From CAWGJF01 sp963715745 (GTDB lineage: Bacteria; Bacteroidota; Ignavibacteria; Ignavibacteriales; Ignavibacteriaceae), in contig OY970271.1 in assembly GCA_963715745.1 (NCBI GenBank), positions 3,224,001-3,288,000 of the forward strand: a stretch of 64,000 bases of DNA, in the 5' to 3' direction. Position 1 is the stretch's first letter. The number at the start of each line of letters is the position of its first letter. Made by a program: the position numbers and the translations under genes. The notes beneath the pieces are model-generated. The model ran no database searches. It had not been told where the DNA came from and saw only the letters and a list, made by a program, of their open reading frames with translations. Of the stretch, positions 19,337 to 29,793 are shown in pieces.

Positions 19337-20938
19337 ATGAAATCAAATTTAACAACAATTAAACTATCATTTTCAATTATATTATTGTTTTCTACAACAA
19401 TTTTTGCTCAACCTGAACTTGATGTCAAACCAAACAGAATAGAGTTTGAGGATTTGTTTAATAGAATTGATCACACTTATTTAATTAATAAAGGGGACCA
19501 GCTACTTACTATTGATAGTATAAAATATAATCATGATAACTACATTGTTGAATTTGAGAGTGGTTTAACATTACCATTTACTATCGAACCTGATGACTCA
19601 ATAACTATGAGCGTAACTCTTTCATCTTACTATAATATTACTTTAAACGATACCTCGGATACCATGTTTATTTATAATAATGGAATTGGACCAATTGAAG
19701 ATTTAAGGGTAAGAATCAGATTTTTTGAAGATGAATTTGGTTTAATCCAGGGAACTGTAAAGGATACCTTACTATCTCCCATAGTGAATGCCAGAATTTA
19801 TTTTCTTTACAATGGAATTTACTTATTAAATTATGTATCAACTGACTCTGCCGGATTTTATATGGCAAATCTGCCTAAAGGAAATTATACTTTTGCAGCG
19901 GAGAAAGATGGTTATTATGTTCTCTTTAATGATTCAAGTTATGATCCTTACTTTGCTGATGTTGTCAATATTGATTCCGGTACGGTGATTAATAAAAATT
20001 TTATTTTACCAGCGATTGAAGACACAAGCTTTTATATTTCTGGGGAAATAATTGATTCTTTAAACACAATCTTATTTGATAAAGGAATTGTTATAATAAG
20101 ACATGGAACACACATTCCAATAAATAGTCCTGTTGCCGGGAACGACACACTTAATGTATTAGCAGGGTTTATAAAACCGGATGGAACATTTAAAATATAT
20201 GCTCAGCAGCCACAATATTATTTTGTTCAGGCATATACAAACTATTTTTTACCTGGTTATTTTAATGACAAAGGTTATGCTTCAGTTTTTTGGCAGGATG
20301 CAGATACGGTTTTAATAGATACAAGTATTACAGATAAAGATATTTACTTGGTTCGTGATTCATCATATGGTGGAGGAAATGCACAGGGGAATATCACATT
20401 TAATATCGGACGTGGAAGTGAATACTACGATGGAATAACACTATATGCAAAATCTTTAACAACAAATGCTTTATACTCATATAATTTTAGTAAAGTTGAT
20501 GGATCTTTTAATGTTACCAATTTGCCTTACGGACAATATGAATTGATGGCACAAAAAATTGGAATTGATGATGCTTACAGCCAAATTATAACAATTGATT
20601 CATTAAATCCTTCAGTAAACGGAATAAATATAGTTTTTAATATTACGGATGTTAAACAGGAACAATCACTGCCCCAGTTGTTTACTTTATATCCAAACTA
20701 CCCCAACCCTTTTAATCCAAGTACAACAATTTCATTTTATATTCCGGAAGCTGCTGAACTTAAAATTTCTGTTCTCAATGTTCTTGGTGAAAAAATAAAA
20801 ACAATAAGTGATAATATATATTCCGCTGGACTGCATAAATTAATCTTAGATGCAAAAGGTTTTTCTTCGGGTGTGTACTTTATTTTATTTGAAACTGAAG
20901 GTTTTATTAAAACTCAAAAAATTCTGCTTTTGAAATAG
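19337..20938 (+). CDS. Secreted T9SS cargo protein with carboxypeptidase-regulatory-like domain
   Basis: 533 residues. Signal peptide 1-24 (ending TIFAQ). Residues about 25-130 resemble an ASPM/Hydin-type immunoglobulin-like domain (LDVKPNRIEFEDLF). About 135-215 is a carboxypeptidase-regulatory-like fold (GLIQGTVKDTLLSPIVNARI, NLPKGNYTFAAEKDGY). The last 85 residues form a T9SS type A sorting domain (YPNYPNPFNPSTTISFY). It is transcribed divergently from the sigma-factor gene across a gap of about 70 bp, so it may be controlled by that sigma factor (inference). Confidence 0.83.
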   Translation: MKSNLTTIKLSFSIILLFSTTIFAQPELDVKPNRIEFEDLFNRIDHTYLINKGDQLLTIDSIKYNHDNYIVEFESGLTLPFTIEPDDSITMSVTLSSYYNITLNDTSDTMFIYNNGIGPIEDLRVRIRFFEDEFGLIQGTVKDTLLSPIVNARIYFLYNGIYLLNYVSTDSAGFYMANLPKGNYTFAAEKDGYYVLFNDSSYDPYFADVVNIDSGTVINKNFILPAIEDTSFYISGEIIDSLNTILFDKGIVIIRHGTHIPINSPVAGNDTLNVLAGFIKPDGTFKIYAQQPQYYFVQAYTNYFLPGYFNDKGYASVFWQDADTVLIDTSITDKDIYLVRDSSYGGGNAQGNITFNIGRGSEYYDGITLYAKSLTTNALYSYNFSKVDGSFNVTNLPYGQYELMAQKIGIDDAYSQIITIDSLNPSVNGINIVFNITDVKQEQSLPQLFTLYPNYPNPFNPSTTISFYIPEAAELKISVLNVLGEKIKTISDNIYSAGLHKLILDAKGFSSGVYFILFETEGFIKTQKILLLK

Positions 20939-21422
20939 ATATTGGTAAATCTAATTTTCTTACATCAGAGAAATTTTTACGGAAATTCAGGAAATTATTG
21001 CCCATTATGTCCCTTCAATCCTGCCGGAATTAAATTTAAGCCTGCAGGATTCACAGTTTGATAATTAATATTTACAATCACAGGATTTCTTATTAAAAAA
21101 ATAATATTTAGGTTATATAAGATTTATCTAAATTTTTTTACAAATCATAATATTTCAGTTCGTTTAGCTATTGATTTCTTAAGAATCCAGGGAAGATTTA
21201 GCAGAGCTAATAATCAATAAATTTCTTATTTAATAGAAGCAAATGATTATATTATATAGCATTATCATTTGGCACTTGCTTTGAAATTTATTTTTACTGT
21301 CACTAATCGGAGATTGTTTACACTATAATTTATTAGGCGAATTAGAAGAAATTTGTAACCTGACAAACTTATTTTCTTCTGTATGTGCTAAAATGAAGTT
21401 TTAATTACAAGGGTTCTAATTA
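20939..21422. other. 484-bp non-coding region before the multiheme cluster
   Basis: AT-rich, without a credible ORF or strong terminator. It should hold the promoter of the 21423-29729 cluster. The only notable site is a near match to a -24/-12 promoter at 21269-21285 (TTGGCAC, five bases, TTGAA), which lacks the invariant GC of the -12 element. Confidence 0.4.
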
Positions 21423-22757
21423 ATGGAAGTAATTATTGAGAACATTGCTGCCTACTTTATTGTAATCTTCGTTGTTGCAATAATTGTTTACTACTATTTA
21501 AAAGCCAGTCACAAAAACAGCAAAACAGTAACATCGAAAATTAAAAAAGCTAAAGAGCTTGGATTTTATGAACCTGTTTCACTTCACCCAGTAATAGATG
21601 CAGAATCATGCATCGGAAGTGGCGCTTGTGTTGCTGCTTGTCCCGAACATGATATTCTTGGAATAGTTAACGGCAAAGGAACAACGATTAATGCATCGAG
21701 ATGCGTTGGTCATGGAGCTTGTTTTCATGCTTGCCCGGTTCAGGCAATTACACTTTGTATAGGAACTGAAAAAAGAGGCGTGGATCTTCCGCACATCAGC
21801 CCGGAATTTGAAACTAATGTACACGGAGTTTTTATTGCAGGTGAAATGGGTGGAATGGGATTAATCAAAAATTCGGTTGAACAAGGAAAACAGGCAATAG
21901 GATACATACATAAGAAAAGATCTAAAGGAATAAGAGCTAACTATGATGTTGTAATTGTTGGTGCAGGACCTGCCGGCATAGGGGCTACTCTTGAAGCTAA
22001 AAAAAGAAACCTGAAATTTGTTACGCTTGAGCAAGATACACTTGGAGGTACAGTATTTACTTTTCCAAGAGCTAAAATTGTAATGACTTCTTCAATGGAC
22101 TTACCATTATATGGTAAAGTCAGGCTACGGGAAACTTCAAAAACTAAATTACTTGAATTATGGAATGAAGTTCTTACAAAAAATAATATTAAAATTCATG
22201 AAGAAGAAAAAGTATTGAGAATAGAAAAAGTTAACGATTCATTTAACGTTATTACTCCCAGAGGAAAATATTTAACTAAATCAGTTCTTCTTGCAATCGG
22301 CAGAAGGGGCTCTCCAAGAAAACTCGGTGTACCCGGAGAAAACAAAGAAAAGGTAGCTTACAGATTAATTGAACCGGAATTAATTCAGAACCAGAAAGTT
22401 TTGGTTGTTGGCGGAGGTGATTCTGCAATCGAATCAGCATTGCTGCTTGTCGATGAAGGAAATAAAGTTACTCTTTCCTACAGGAACAATTCATTCTCAA
22501 GACTAAAGCCTAAAAATCTTGATAGAATTAATAAAGCTATCGACTTAGGTATTATCAAAGTTTTTTACAACACAAATGTTAAAGAAATTAAAGATGATAG
22601 TGTGATAATAGTAAATAGTGTTACAAATGATGAAATTGATCTGGACAATGATATGGTGTTCATATTTGCCGGCGGTGAATTGCCTGTTCAGTTTCTCGAA
22701 CAGACTGGAATTAAAATCACTAAGAAATTCGGTGAAGCTATACTCAAACATTCTTGA
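21423..22757 (+). CDS. Membrane-anchored ferredoxin-domain/FAD-NAD(P) oxidoreductase
   Basis: 444 residues. One N-terminal membrane helix (about 5-26), a two-cluster ferredoxin-like segment (about 55-115), then a thioredoxin-reductase-like flavoprotein: FAD Rossmann GAGPAGIGA near 180 and NAD(P) Rossmann VVGGGDSAIESA near 325. No CxxC redox disulfide is visible. In both ferredoxin motifs the second cysteine is replaced (CIGSGACVAAC with Ser66; CVGHGACFHAC with His97). It could feed electrons from NAD(P)H or ferredoxin to the exported cytochromes encoded next (18 bp downstream), but how they would cross the membrane from it is not visible. Confidence 0.8.
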   Translation: MEVIIENIAAYFIVIFVVAIIVYYYLKASHKNSKTVTSKIKKAKELGFYEPVSLHPVIDAESCIGSGACVAACPEHDILGIVNGKGTTINASRCVGHGACFHACPVQAITLCIGTEKRGVDLPHISPEFETNVHGVFIAGEMGGMGLIKNSVEQGKQAIGYIHKKRSKGIRANYDVVIVGAGPAGIGATLEAKKRNLKFVTLEQDTLGGTVFTFPRAKIVMTSSMDLPLYGKVRLRETSKTKLLELWNEVLTKNNIKIHEEEKVLRIEKVNDSFNVITPRGKYLTKSVLLAIGRRGSPRKLGVPGENKEKVAYRLIEPELIQNQKVLVVGGGDSAIESALLLVDEGNKVTLSYRNNSFSRLKPKNLDRINKAIDLGIIKVFYNTNVKEIKDDSVIIVNSVTNDEIDLDNDMVFIFAGGELPVQFLEQTGIKITKKFGEAILKHS

Positions 22758-22775
22758 TTTTTTCCGGGTAAATAT

Positions 22776-24368
22776 TTGAATAAAATTTTTCTATTTATTT
22801 TTTTGATTATGACGGGCTATGCTTCAATATTATTTGCTCAGATTTCCCCCGGGGATCTTACAACAGCACACGCTGACCTGGAAGGAATTAGTAATTGCAC
22901 CAAATGTCACGAACTTGGTGAAAAAGTTGAAAACTCAAAATGTCTTGATTGTCATAAAGAAATTAAATCTTTGATTGATGCAAACAGAGGTTATCACGCA
23001 AGTGATGAAGTAAGAAAAAAAGATTGCTTTAAATGTCATAGTGAACATCACGGTAGAAAATTCAGGATAGTGAATTTTGATCAAAAAAAATTCGATCATT
23101 CCAAAACCGGGTATGTACTGGAAGATGCCCATGCAAAAGCTGAATGTAACGATTGTCATCAAGCAAAATATATTTCGAATAATGAATTAAAGAAAAGGAA
23201 AGGATCATTTCTTGGATTGAACACCAATTGTCTCTCTTGTCACGTGGATTTTCATCAGCAAACACTTGGTACTGATTGTGCCTCCTGTCATAATACAGTT
23301 AAATTCAGACCCGCACAAAAATTCGATCATAATAAAACTAAATACCGGCTTACCGGATTACACGTTAAAGTTGATTGTGTTAAATGCCATGTAAAAGAAA
23401 AAAGAAACGGGAAGGACTTCCAGGTATTTAAAGGAGTTTCATTCTCAAATTGCAATTCGTGTCATAATGATGTTCATAAAGGAAAATTTGGTCAGGATTG
23501 TCAATCCTGCCATCAAACTTCCGGGTTCAAACTTATTAAAGAAAATGGTTTCAATCACAGCAAAACTGATTTTCCACTCATCGGCAAACACCAGAATGTT
23601 GATTGCAACAAATGCCACAAAACAGATCTTAAAACAAAGATGCCACACAAATTCTGCACTGACTGCCATGAAGATTATCATAAAGGTCAGTTTATGGTTG
23701 ATTCAAAAGTAAGGCAATGCACCGACTGTCATAACGAACAAGGTTTCAAACCGTCCTTATTTACAATCGATCAGCATAATAAAATTCAATTCAGATTAAC
23801 TGGCGGACATGTTAAGGCTAAATGCGAAGCCTGTCATCAGAAAGATACTAGCAAACCATGGGTATTTACAGCATTAAGTGAGGAATGTGCCGGATGCCAT
23901 GAAAATATTCACGGAACTGAATTAAAAGAAAAATACTTTCCTGATAATAAATGCGATTACTGTCATCAGACAGAAAAATGGGCATTAATAAATTTTGATC
24001 ACAATACAACTGAATTTCCTTTATTAGGAAAACATGCTTCACAGACTTGCAGAAAATGTCATGAGAAAGAAATAATTCCGGGACCTAAAAAAATTCTTTT
24101 TGCTTCTACAGGAAAAAATTGTGAAGCTTGTCATAATGATGCACACTTCGGTCAGTTTACTGAGAACGGTTCTTCCGATTGCGGTAAATGCCATGGTTTT
24201 AATGATTGGAAAGCAGAGAAATTTAATCATAGTTCAACAAGATTTTCCCTTGAAGGTGCTCACAAAAATTTAGATTGTATTAAATGTCATCCTAAAGTTC
24301 AGTCGGCTGATATAATATTTATCAAATATAAACTGGAAGATTTCAGATGCGCAGCTTGTCACAAATAA
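22776..24368 (+). CDS. Exported 20-heme cytochrome c
   Basis: 530 residues. The TTG start at 22776 gives a proper signal peptide (MNKIFLFIFLIMTGYASILFAQ). I count 20 CxxCH heme-binding motifs spread evenly over the chain, with recurring FDHSKT/FPLIGKH histidine segments that can provide distal ligands. There is no membrane helix after the signal, so it is periplasmic or exported. It is Lys-rich, whereas the next cytochrome is Asn/Thr/Ser-rich, suggesting different locations or partners. Its last 22 bp overlap the 49-heme gene. Confidence 0.92.
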   Translation: MNKIFLFIFLIMTGYASILFAQISPGDLTTAHADLEGISNCTKCHELGEKVENSKCLDCHKEIKSLIDANRGYHASDEVRKKDCFKCHSEHHGRKFRIVNFDQKKFDHSKTGYVLEDAHAKAECNDCHQAKYISNNELKKRKGSFLGLNTNCLSCHVDFHQQTLGTDCASCHNTVKFRPAQKFDHNKTKYRLTGLHVKVDCVKCHVKEKRNGKDFQVFKGVSFSNCNSCHNDVHKGKFGQDCQSCHQTSGFKLIKENGFNHSKTDFPLIGKHQNVDCNKCHKTDLKTKMPHKFCTDCHEDYHKGQFMVDSKVRQCTDCHNEQGFKPSLFTIDQHNKIQFRLTGGHVKAKCEACHQKDTSKPWVFTALSEECAGCHENIHGTELKEKYFPDNKCDYCHQTEKWALINFDHNTTEFPLLGKHASQTCRKCHEKEIIPGPKKILFASTGKNCEACHNDAHFGQFTENGSSDCGKCHGFNDWKAEKFNHSSTRFSLEGAHKNLDCIKCHPKVQSADIIFIKYKLEDFRCAACHK

Positions 24369-27300
24369 TAATTTTACTCTGCTTATTTGCAGCCCAGGTT
24401 TTAGCACAATCACCGCACGGTGATAATTTTGATCTTGACTGTTCTTTATGCCACCAGTCAACAAGCTGGAAAATTGATCTGAAAAAAGTTGAATTTGATC
24501 ATAGCTCAACAAGTTTTGATTTAGTTGGACAGCATAAGTCTGTTGATTGTAAATCGTGTCATCAAACTTTAAAATTTAAAGAAATTGAAAACACTGATTG
24601 CATTTCCTGTCATACGGATTTACACAAAGGTACAGTTGGTAAAGATTGTGCAAGATGTCATACACCGGATTCCTGGATGGTTAAAGATATTATTGGATTG
24701 CACGATATGGAAGGTTTCCCATTAGTTGGAAAGCATCGCACTGCAGATTGCGTTCAGTGTCATTCTGGCTATGTTGATTTAAATTTTGAGGCTACGGGTC
24801 CTACAGGCAATCCTCGTGCAATTGATTGTTATGATTGTCACGTGCTTGACTTTAATTCTACAAAAAATCCAGATCATATTGCCGCTGGATTTTCAACAAG
24901 TTGCGATGATTGTCATAATATAAATGCATTTGACTGGGCAACAGTAAATGTTGTTCACGATTTCTTCCCGTTAACAGGTGGTCATGCTATTGCAGATTGT
25001 TTTGCTTGCCATACTCAAAGCGGAGGGTTTACCGGTCTTTCACCTGAATGCGATGCATGTCATCACGATAATTATTTAGCAACAACAAATCCCAATCATT
25101 CCCAAAATAATTTTCCATTGGATTGTTCTCAATGTCACACAATTATGAGCTGGAGTCCTGCGACATTCGACCATAATCTTACTCAATTTCCATTAACCGG
25201 AAAACATGTTACTGTTGATTGCTCACAATGTCACTCAAGTGGTTATTCGAACACACCTATGGATTGTTATGCATGCCATCAGTCAGATTATGAAAGTACG
25301 GATGACCCGAATCATATCCAGGCTGGTTTTTCGACAGATTGTACAGAATGCCACACAACTGCTGGCTGGGATGATGCTAATTTCGATCATAGCCAGACTC
25401 AATTCCCGCTGACTGGAAGACATATTGGGGTTGACTGTTCAACTTGCCACCAAAGTGGCTATTCTGGAACTCCGATGGATTGTTATGCCTGCCATCAAAG
25501 TGATTATGAAAATGCAAACGATCCAAATCATATGGCTCAGGGTTATCCAACAGATTGTACTCAATGTCATTCAACTTCAGGGTGGGATGATGCCAATTTT
25601 GATCATAGCCAAACCGCATTCCCGTTGACAGGTGCTCATATGACAGCTCAATGTGTTAGCTGCCATGAAAGTGGTTACCAGGGAACACCGACTGAATGTT
25701 TTAGCTGTCACTCAGATGAATTTAATAATACAACTGATCCAAATCATCAGACTTCCGGATTTCCAAATACATGCGATGATTGTCATACGACTTCTGCATG
25801 GACACCGGCTAGTTTCGATCACAATTTTTATCCAACAGGGAACAGTCATAATAATCTAACATGTAATGAGTGTCACTCAGAAGCAAACTATCAACCGCAG
25901 TGCTTAGGCTGTCACCAGGATGATTTTAATGAAGGACATGATCCAGGTGACCCGACAGATTGCTGGGCTTGTCATTCTACAACTAACTGGGATTCTAACT
26001 TTAATCATGATAACACTAACTTCCCTCTGACCGGGGCACATGTTAGTTTAAGCTGTCAGGACTGTCATTCTGGAGGTTTCCAGGGAACACCGACTGAATG
26101 TTTTGCCTGTCACGAAACAAATTATAACAATACCACAAATCCTAATCATCAGGCACTTTCAATTTCAACTACCTGCACTGATTGTCATACAACAAATCCC
26201 GGCTGGTCGCCGGCGACATATCCTCAGCACAACCAGGTTTTTGAATTACTTGGTGCACATGCTAACATAACTAATTGCGATGATTGTCATAACGGAAATT
26301 ATAATACAACTCCAAACACTTGTATTGGCTGTCATTCAAGCGAATATAACGGAACAACTGATCCGCCTCATCAAACATTAAACTTTCCACAGGATTGCCT
26401 GGAATGCCATAATTTGAACGGCTGGACACCAGCTACATTTGATCATAGTTTTTATCCGACGGGAAGCCATCATACTAATTTGAACTGTAATGAATGTCAT
26501 TCACAATCAAATTATGATCCGCAGTGTTTGAGCTGTCATCAGGATGATTTTAATGAAGGACATGATCCGGGTGACCCGACAGATTGCTGGGCTTGTCATT
26601 CTACATCTAACTGGGATTCTAATTTCGATCATAACAATACTAACTTTCCGTTGACAGGAGCTCATGTTTCTTTTAAATTGTATAGAATGTCATTCAAGCG
26701 GGTACGGAGGAACTCCGACGGAATGTTTTGCCTGTCATGAATCTATTTATAATAGTACAACAAATCCTGATCACCAGGCATTACAGCTTTCAACCAATTG
26801 CAATGATTGCCATACAACAAATCCGGGATGGTCTCCTGCACAGTTTCCACAGCATAGTAATTATTTTGAATTGCTCGGTGCACATACCAACATAACAAAC
26901 TGTGATGACTGTCATAACGGAAACTATAATAATACACCGAATACGTGTATGGGATGTCATTCAAGCGAATATAATGGCACAACCGATCCGCCGCATCAAA
27001 CCTTAAACTTTCCTCAGGATTGTTTGGAATGTCATAATATGAACGGCTGGACGCCAGCTAATTTTGATCACAGTTTTTATCCAACCGGAAGTCATCATAC
27101 TAATTTGAACTGCAATGAATGTCATTCACAATCAAATTATGACCCGCAGTGTTTGAGCTGTCATCAGAGTGATTTTAATGAAGGACACGATCCTGGTGAT
27201 CCTACAGACTGCTGGGTATGTCATTCTACCTCCGATTGGGGAAATGCATCATTCGATCACAATAATACAAACTTTCCGTTAACCGGGGCTCATGTTACAT

Positions 27301-27911
27301 TAAATTGTCTCGATTGTCATTCAAGCGGATATGGTGGAACACCTACTGAATGCTTCGCCTGTCACGAATCTATGTATACCAATACAACAAATCCGGATCA
27401 CGAGGCTTTGCAGCTTTCAACAAACTGTAATGACTGCCATTCAACTAATCCGGGCTGGTCACCTGCACAATTTCCACAGCATAGCAATTATTTTGAATTA
27501 TTAGGTGCACACGCAAACATATCCAATTGTGATGATTGCCATAATGGAAACTATAATAATACACCGAATACTTGTATGGGTTGTCATTCAAGTGATTATA
27601 ATGGAACCACAGATCCACCACATCAGACGTTAAACTTTTCACAGGATTGTTTGGATTGTCATAGTATGAATGGCTGGACACCGGCTAACTTCAATCATAA
27701 TTTTTATCCAACAGGAAGTCATCACACTAATGTAAATTGCAATCAGTGTCACTCTGAACCAAACTATCAGCCTCAATGTTTAAGCTGCCATTATGATGAT
27801 TTTCTTGAAGAACATAATCCCGGTGATCCTACAAATTGCTGGAATTGTCATTCTACATCTAATTGGGATAATGGACCAAATCCTAAAAATATTATTAAAA
27901 AAATAGATTGA
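24347..27911 (+). CDS. Giant 49-heme cytochrome c, interrupted by a one-base frameshift
   Basis: Read with one correction this is a single protein of about 1187 residues: signal peptide (MRSLSQIIILLCLFAAQVLAQ) and 49 CxxCH motifs. Frame one (24347-26740) holds 31 and frame two (to 27911) holds 18. At 26671-26674 a run of four T occurs where the paralogous repeat needs three; dropping one T restores SLNCIECHSSG and the frame to 27911. The C-terminal part is made of units of about 209 codons with nine hemes each. Low Lys, rich in Asn, Thr, Gly and Pro, no membrane helix: likely outer surface or extracellular. The start codon lies within the 20-heme gene. Confidence 0.88.
26093..27908 (+). repeat. 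Three tandem repeats of about 625 bp, nine hemes each, in the 49-heme gene
   Basis: Units begin at 26093, 26718 and 27345, each with TECFACHE. The spacing is 625 (including the extra T) and 627 bp; the third unit is cut short and holds eight hemes. Shared segments include NFPQDCLECH, HDPGDPTDCW and NCDDCHNGNYN. Nucleotide identity is high enough that recent duplication or gene conversion is likely. Shorter three-heme units of about 70 codons precede them (about 25120-25700). Confidence 0.85.
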
Positions 27912-27914
27912 AAT

Positions 27915-29729
27915 ATGAATAAGATATTTTTTGCACTAATATTTTTTGCTGCCTTTGTTAAAGCTCAGGATACCAGTGAATCACTAAAATCTGGATTAAT
28001 AACCTACATATCCTCAACGCAGGTTTTTGTAACATTTAATTCAACTGATGGGATTAATAAGGATGATACACTTTATGTAAAGAACCATGATAAATACGTA
28101 CCTGCAATATTAGTTGACAAAACATCCGGTTCCTCTTGTTACGGCAAAGGAATTGTTTCAAATCTGGATATAGACACAAAAATATTTGCCAATCCCCCAT
28201 TTGAACCAGACCCCGTTAAAGTAAATCAGCCTGAAACCGAAATGGTTTCAAAGAATATTTCTGCTCCGATTATAGTTGAGAAAACTAGTGCGGTAACATT
28301 AATTAATAATATCAGCGAAAAGAAAGAGCAAATAAAAGAAGAAAGTCCAGTTACAGTCATCGAAGAAAAAGTTGTTTCTGATAGTGAAGTTACTTCCAAT
28401 CAGGAAGAAATTGTAAGCATACAAACTACTTTAGTGAATAATACTCCTGTTAAAATTTTGACCGAAACTCCTGCTGAGATAATTCAAAAGAAAAAGGAAG
28501 ATGAAGAGGGAACAAAAAAACTAAAAAGCAGTGTAGTCGGGAAAGCATCTGTTCAGTCTTATTCAAATCTTTCCAACTTAAGCCATGATTTAAGTTATCA
28601 GAGATGGCGTTATACATTTCAGCTTGCTGCAAATAATATTGCAGGGAGTAAATTATCGTATTCTCATTATCTAAATTTTGCTTACCGTGCCAGCGACTGG
28701 AAAAGGGTTTCTTCAAACCTTGCTGATGTAATTAAAGTTTATGACTTTGCCTTGAAATATGATTTTAATGATAAAACAAATCTTACTGCCGGAAGACATA
28801 TTAACAGGAAAGTTTCAAACCTGAGTATGGTTGATGGATTGCAGTTTGAAACCGGTATATCTTCCTGGTCATTTGGTGTTATCGCCGGATCAAGACCCGA
28901 TTATAAAGACCTCGGTTTTAATTCCGACCTGTTAGAATACGGAGCTTATATTCATAAGACTGATACGCTAGGTTACGGTAATATGCAGAATACTGTATCA
29001 ATATTTGAACAGACAAATAATTCAAAGACCGACAGAAGATTTATTTACCTTCAGCATACAAATTCTCTAATTAAAAACACAAGAATATTTTTATCATCAG
29101 AACTCGATCTCTTTAAAAAAGAACTTGGTGTAAGTAAAAATGAATTATCCCTGACAAGTTTATATACTTCATTAAATATCAGACCCAGTGATATAATTTC
29201 ATTTAATCTTTCTTACGATGCACGCAAAAACGTAATTTATTATGAAACCTTTAAAACATTTGCAGACAGTGTTTATGAAAATGAAACCAGACAGGGATTC
29301 AGAAGCAGAGTTAATTTAAGATTAGTGAAAGGATTATATCTGAACGGTAATTTTGGTTACAGATACAGGAAAGGAGACGCAAAACCTTCACGGAATTACG
29401 GAGGTTCAATTTCATACAGTAAAATACCTTTTGTTGATATGAGAATTAGTGGAGATTTTACAAAGCTTATAACCAGCTATATTGACGGAACAGTCTGGGG
29501 AATCAATTTATCACGTGACATTTCAAACGGAGCAAATGTTTTTGTTGAATACAGAAATACTGTTTATGACTTTAATAAATCTGTTAGTAACCTGAAGCAG
29601 CATAGTATTTCAATAAATCTTAGTTTATTCCTGCTAAAACCTTTTTATTTCAGCATTTCTTATGAGGGAATATTTGAAGATGTACGCACCAGCGGAAGAG
29701 TGCTGACATATTTATCATATAGATTTTAA
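27915..29729 (+). CDS. Outer-membrane beta-barrel protein, candidate porin of the cytochrome conduit
   Basis: 604 residues. Signal peptide (1-18, ending VKAQ), a small N-terminal domain (about 20-90), a Glu/Lys/Thr/Val-rich linker (about 95-195) and a C-terminal half of alternating strands (about 215-604) ending in aromatic YLSYRF, the usual outer-membrane barrel signal. No heme motif. It lies 3 bp after the 49-heme gene. In known porin-cytochrome conduits a barrel of this kind holds a multiheme cytochrome in the outer membrane; that role is inferred from position and fold only. Confidence 0.75.
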   Translation: MNKIFFALIFFAAFVKAQDTSESLKSGLITYISSTQVFVTFNSTDGINKDDTLYVKNHDKYVPAILVDKTSGSSCYGKGIVSNLDIDTKIFANPPFEPDPVKVNQPETEMVSKNISAPIIVEKTSAVTLINNISEKKEQIKEESPVTVIEEKVVSDSEVTSNQEEIVSIQTTLVNNTPVKILTETPAEIIQKKKEDEEGTKKLKSSVVGKASVQSYSNLSNLSHDLSYQRWRYTFQLAANNIAGSKLSYSHYLNFAYRASDWKRVSSNLADVIKVYDFALKYDFNDKTNLTAGRHINRKVSNLSMVDGLQFETGISSWSFGVIAGSRPDYKDLGFNSDLLEYGAYIHKTDTLGYGNMQNTVSIFEQTNNSKTDRRFIYLQHTNSLIKNTRIFLSSELDLFKKELGVSKNELSLTSLYTSLNIRPSDIISFNLSYDARKNVIYYETFKTFADSVYENETRQGFRSRVNLRLVKGLYLNGNFGYRYRKGDAKPSRNYGGSISYSKIPFVDMRISGDFTKLITSYIDGTVWGINLSRDISNGANVFVEYRNTVYDFNKSVSNLKQHSISINLSLFLLKPFYFSISYEGIFEDVRTSGRVLTYLSYRF

Positions 29730-29793
29730 TTTTATAAACTAAATCGACTTTTCCACAGTAAATTTCAGCAAGAATAAATAATTCATTAAGAGA

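Noticed and set aside
21269..21285. Sigma-54-like promoter before the multiheme cluster (TTGGCAC, five bases, TTGAA)
   Set aside because: The spacing fits but the invariant GC of the -12 element is GA, and no sigma-54 activator (AAA+ domain) is in the window.
24347..24368. Possible fusion of the 20-heme and 49-heme genes
   Set aside because: Each has its own signal peptide and the 22-bp overlap is in different frames, so they are separate, coupled genes.
25206..25859. Several ORFs of 60-80 codons in other frames of the 49-heme gene
   Set aside because: They arise from the repeated codon pattern of the heme units and lack ribosome sites.
26672..26678. Slippery heptamer TTTAAAT at the 49-heme frameshift, suggesting programmed -1 frameshifting
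   Set aside because: The zero-frame phase is wrong for tandem slippage, and the shift needed is +1 (skip one base), not -1. A simple extra T explains it.
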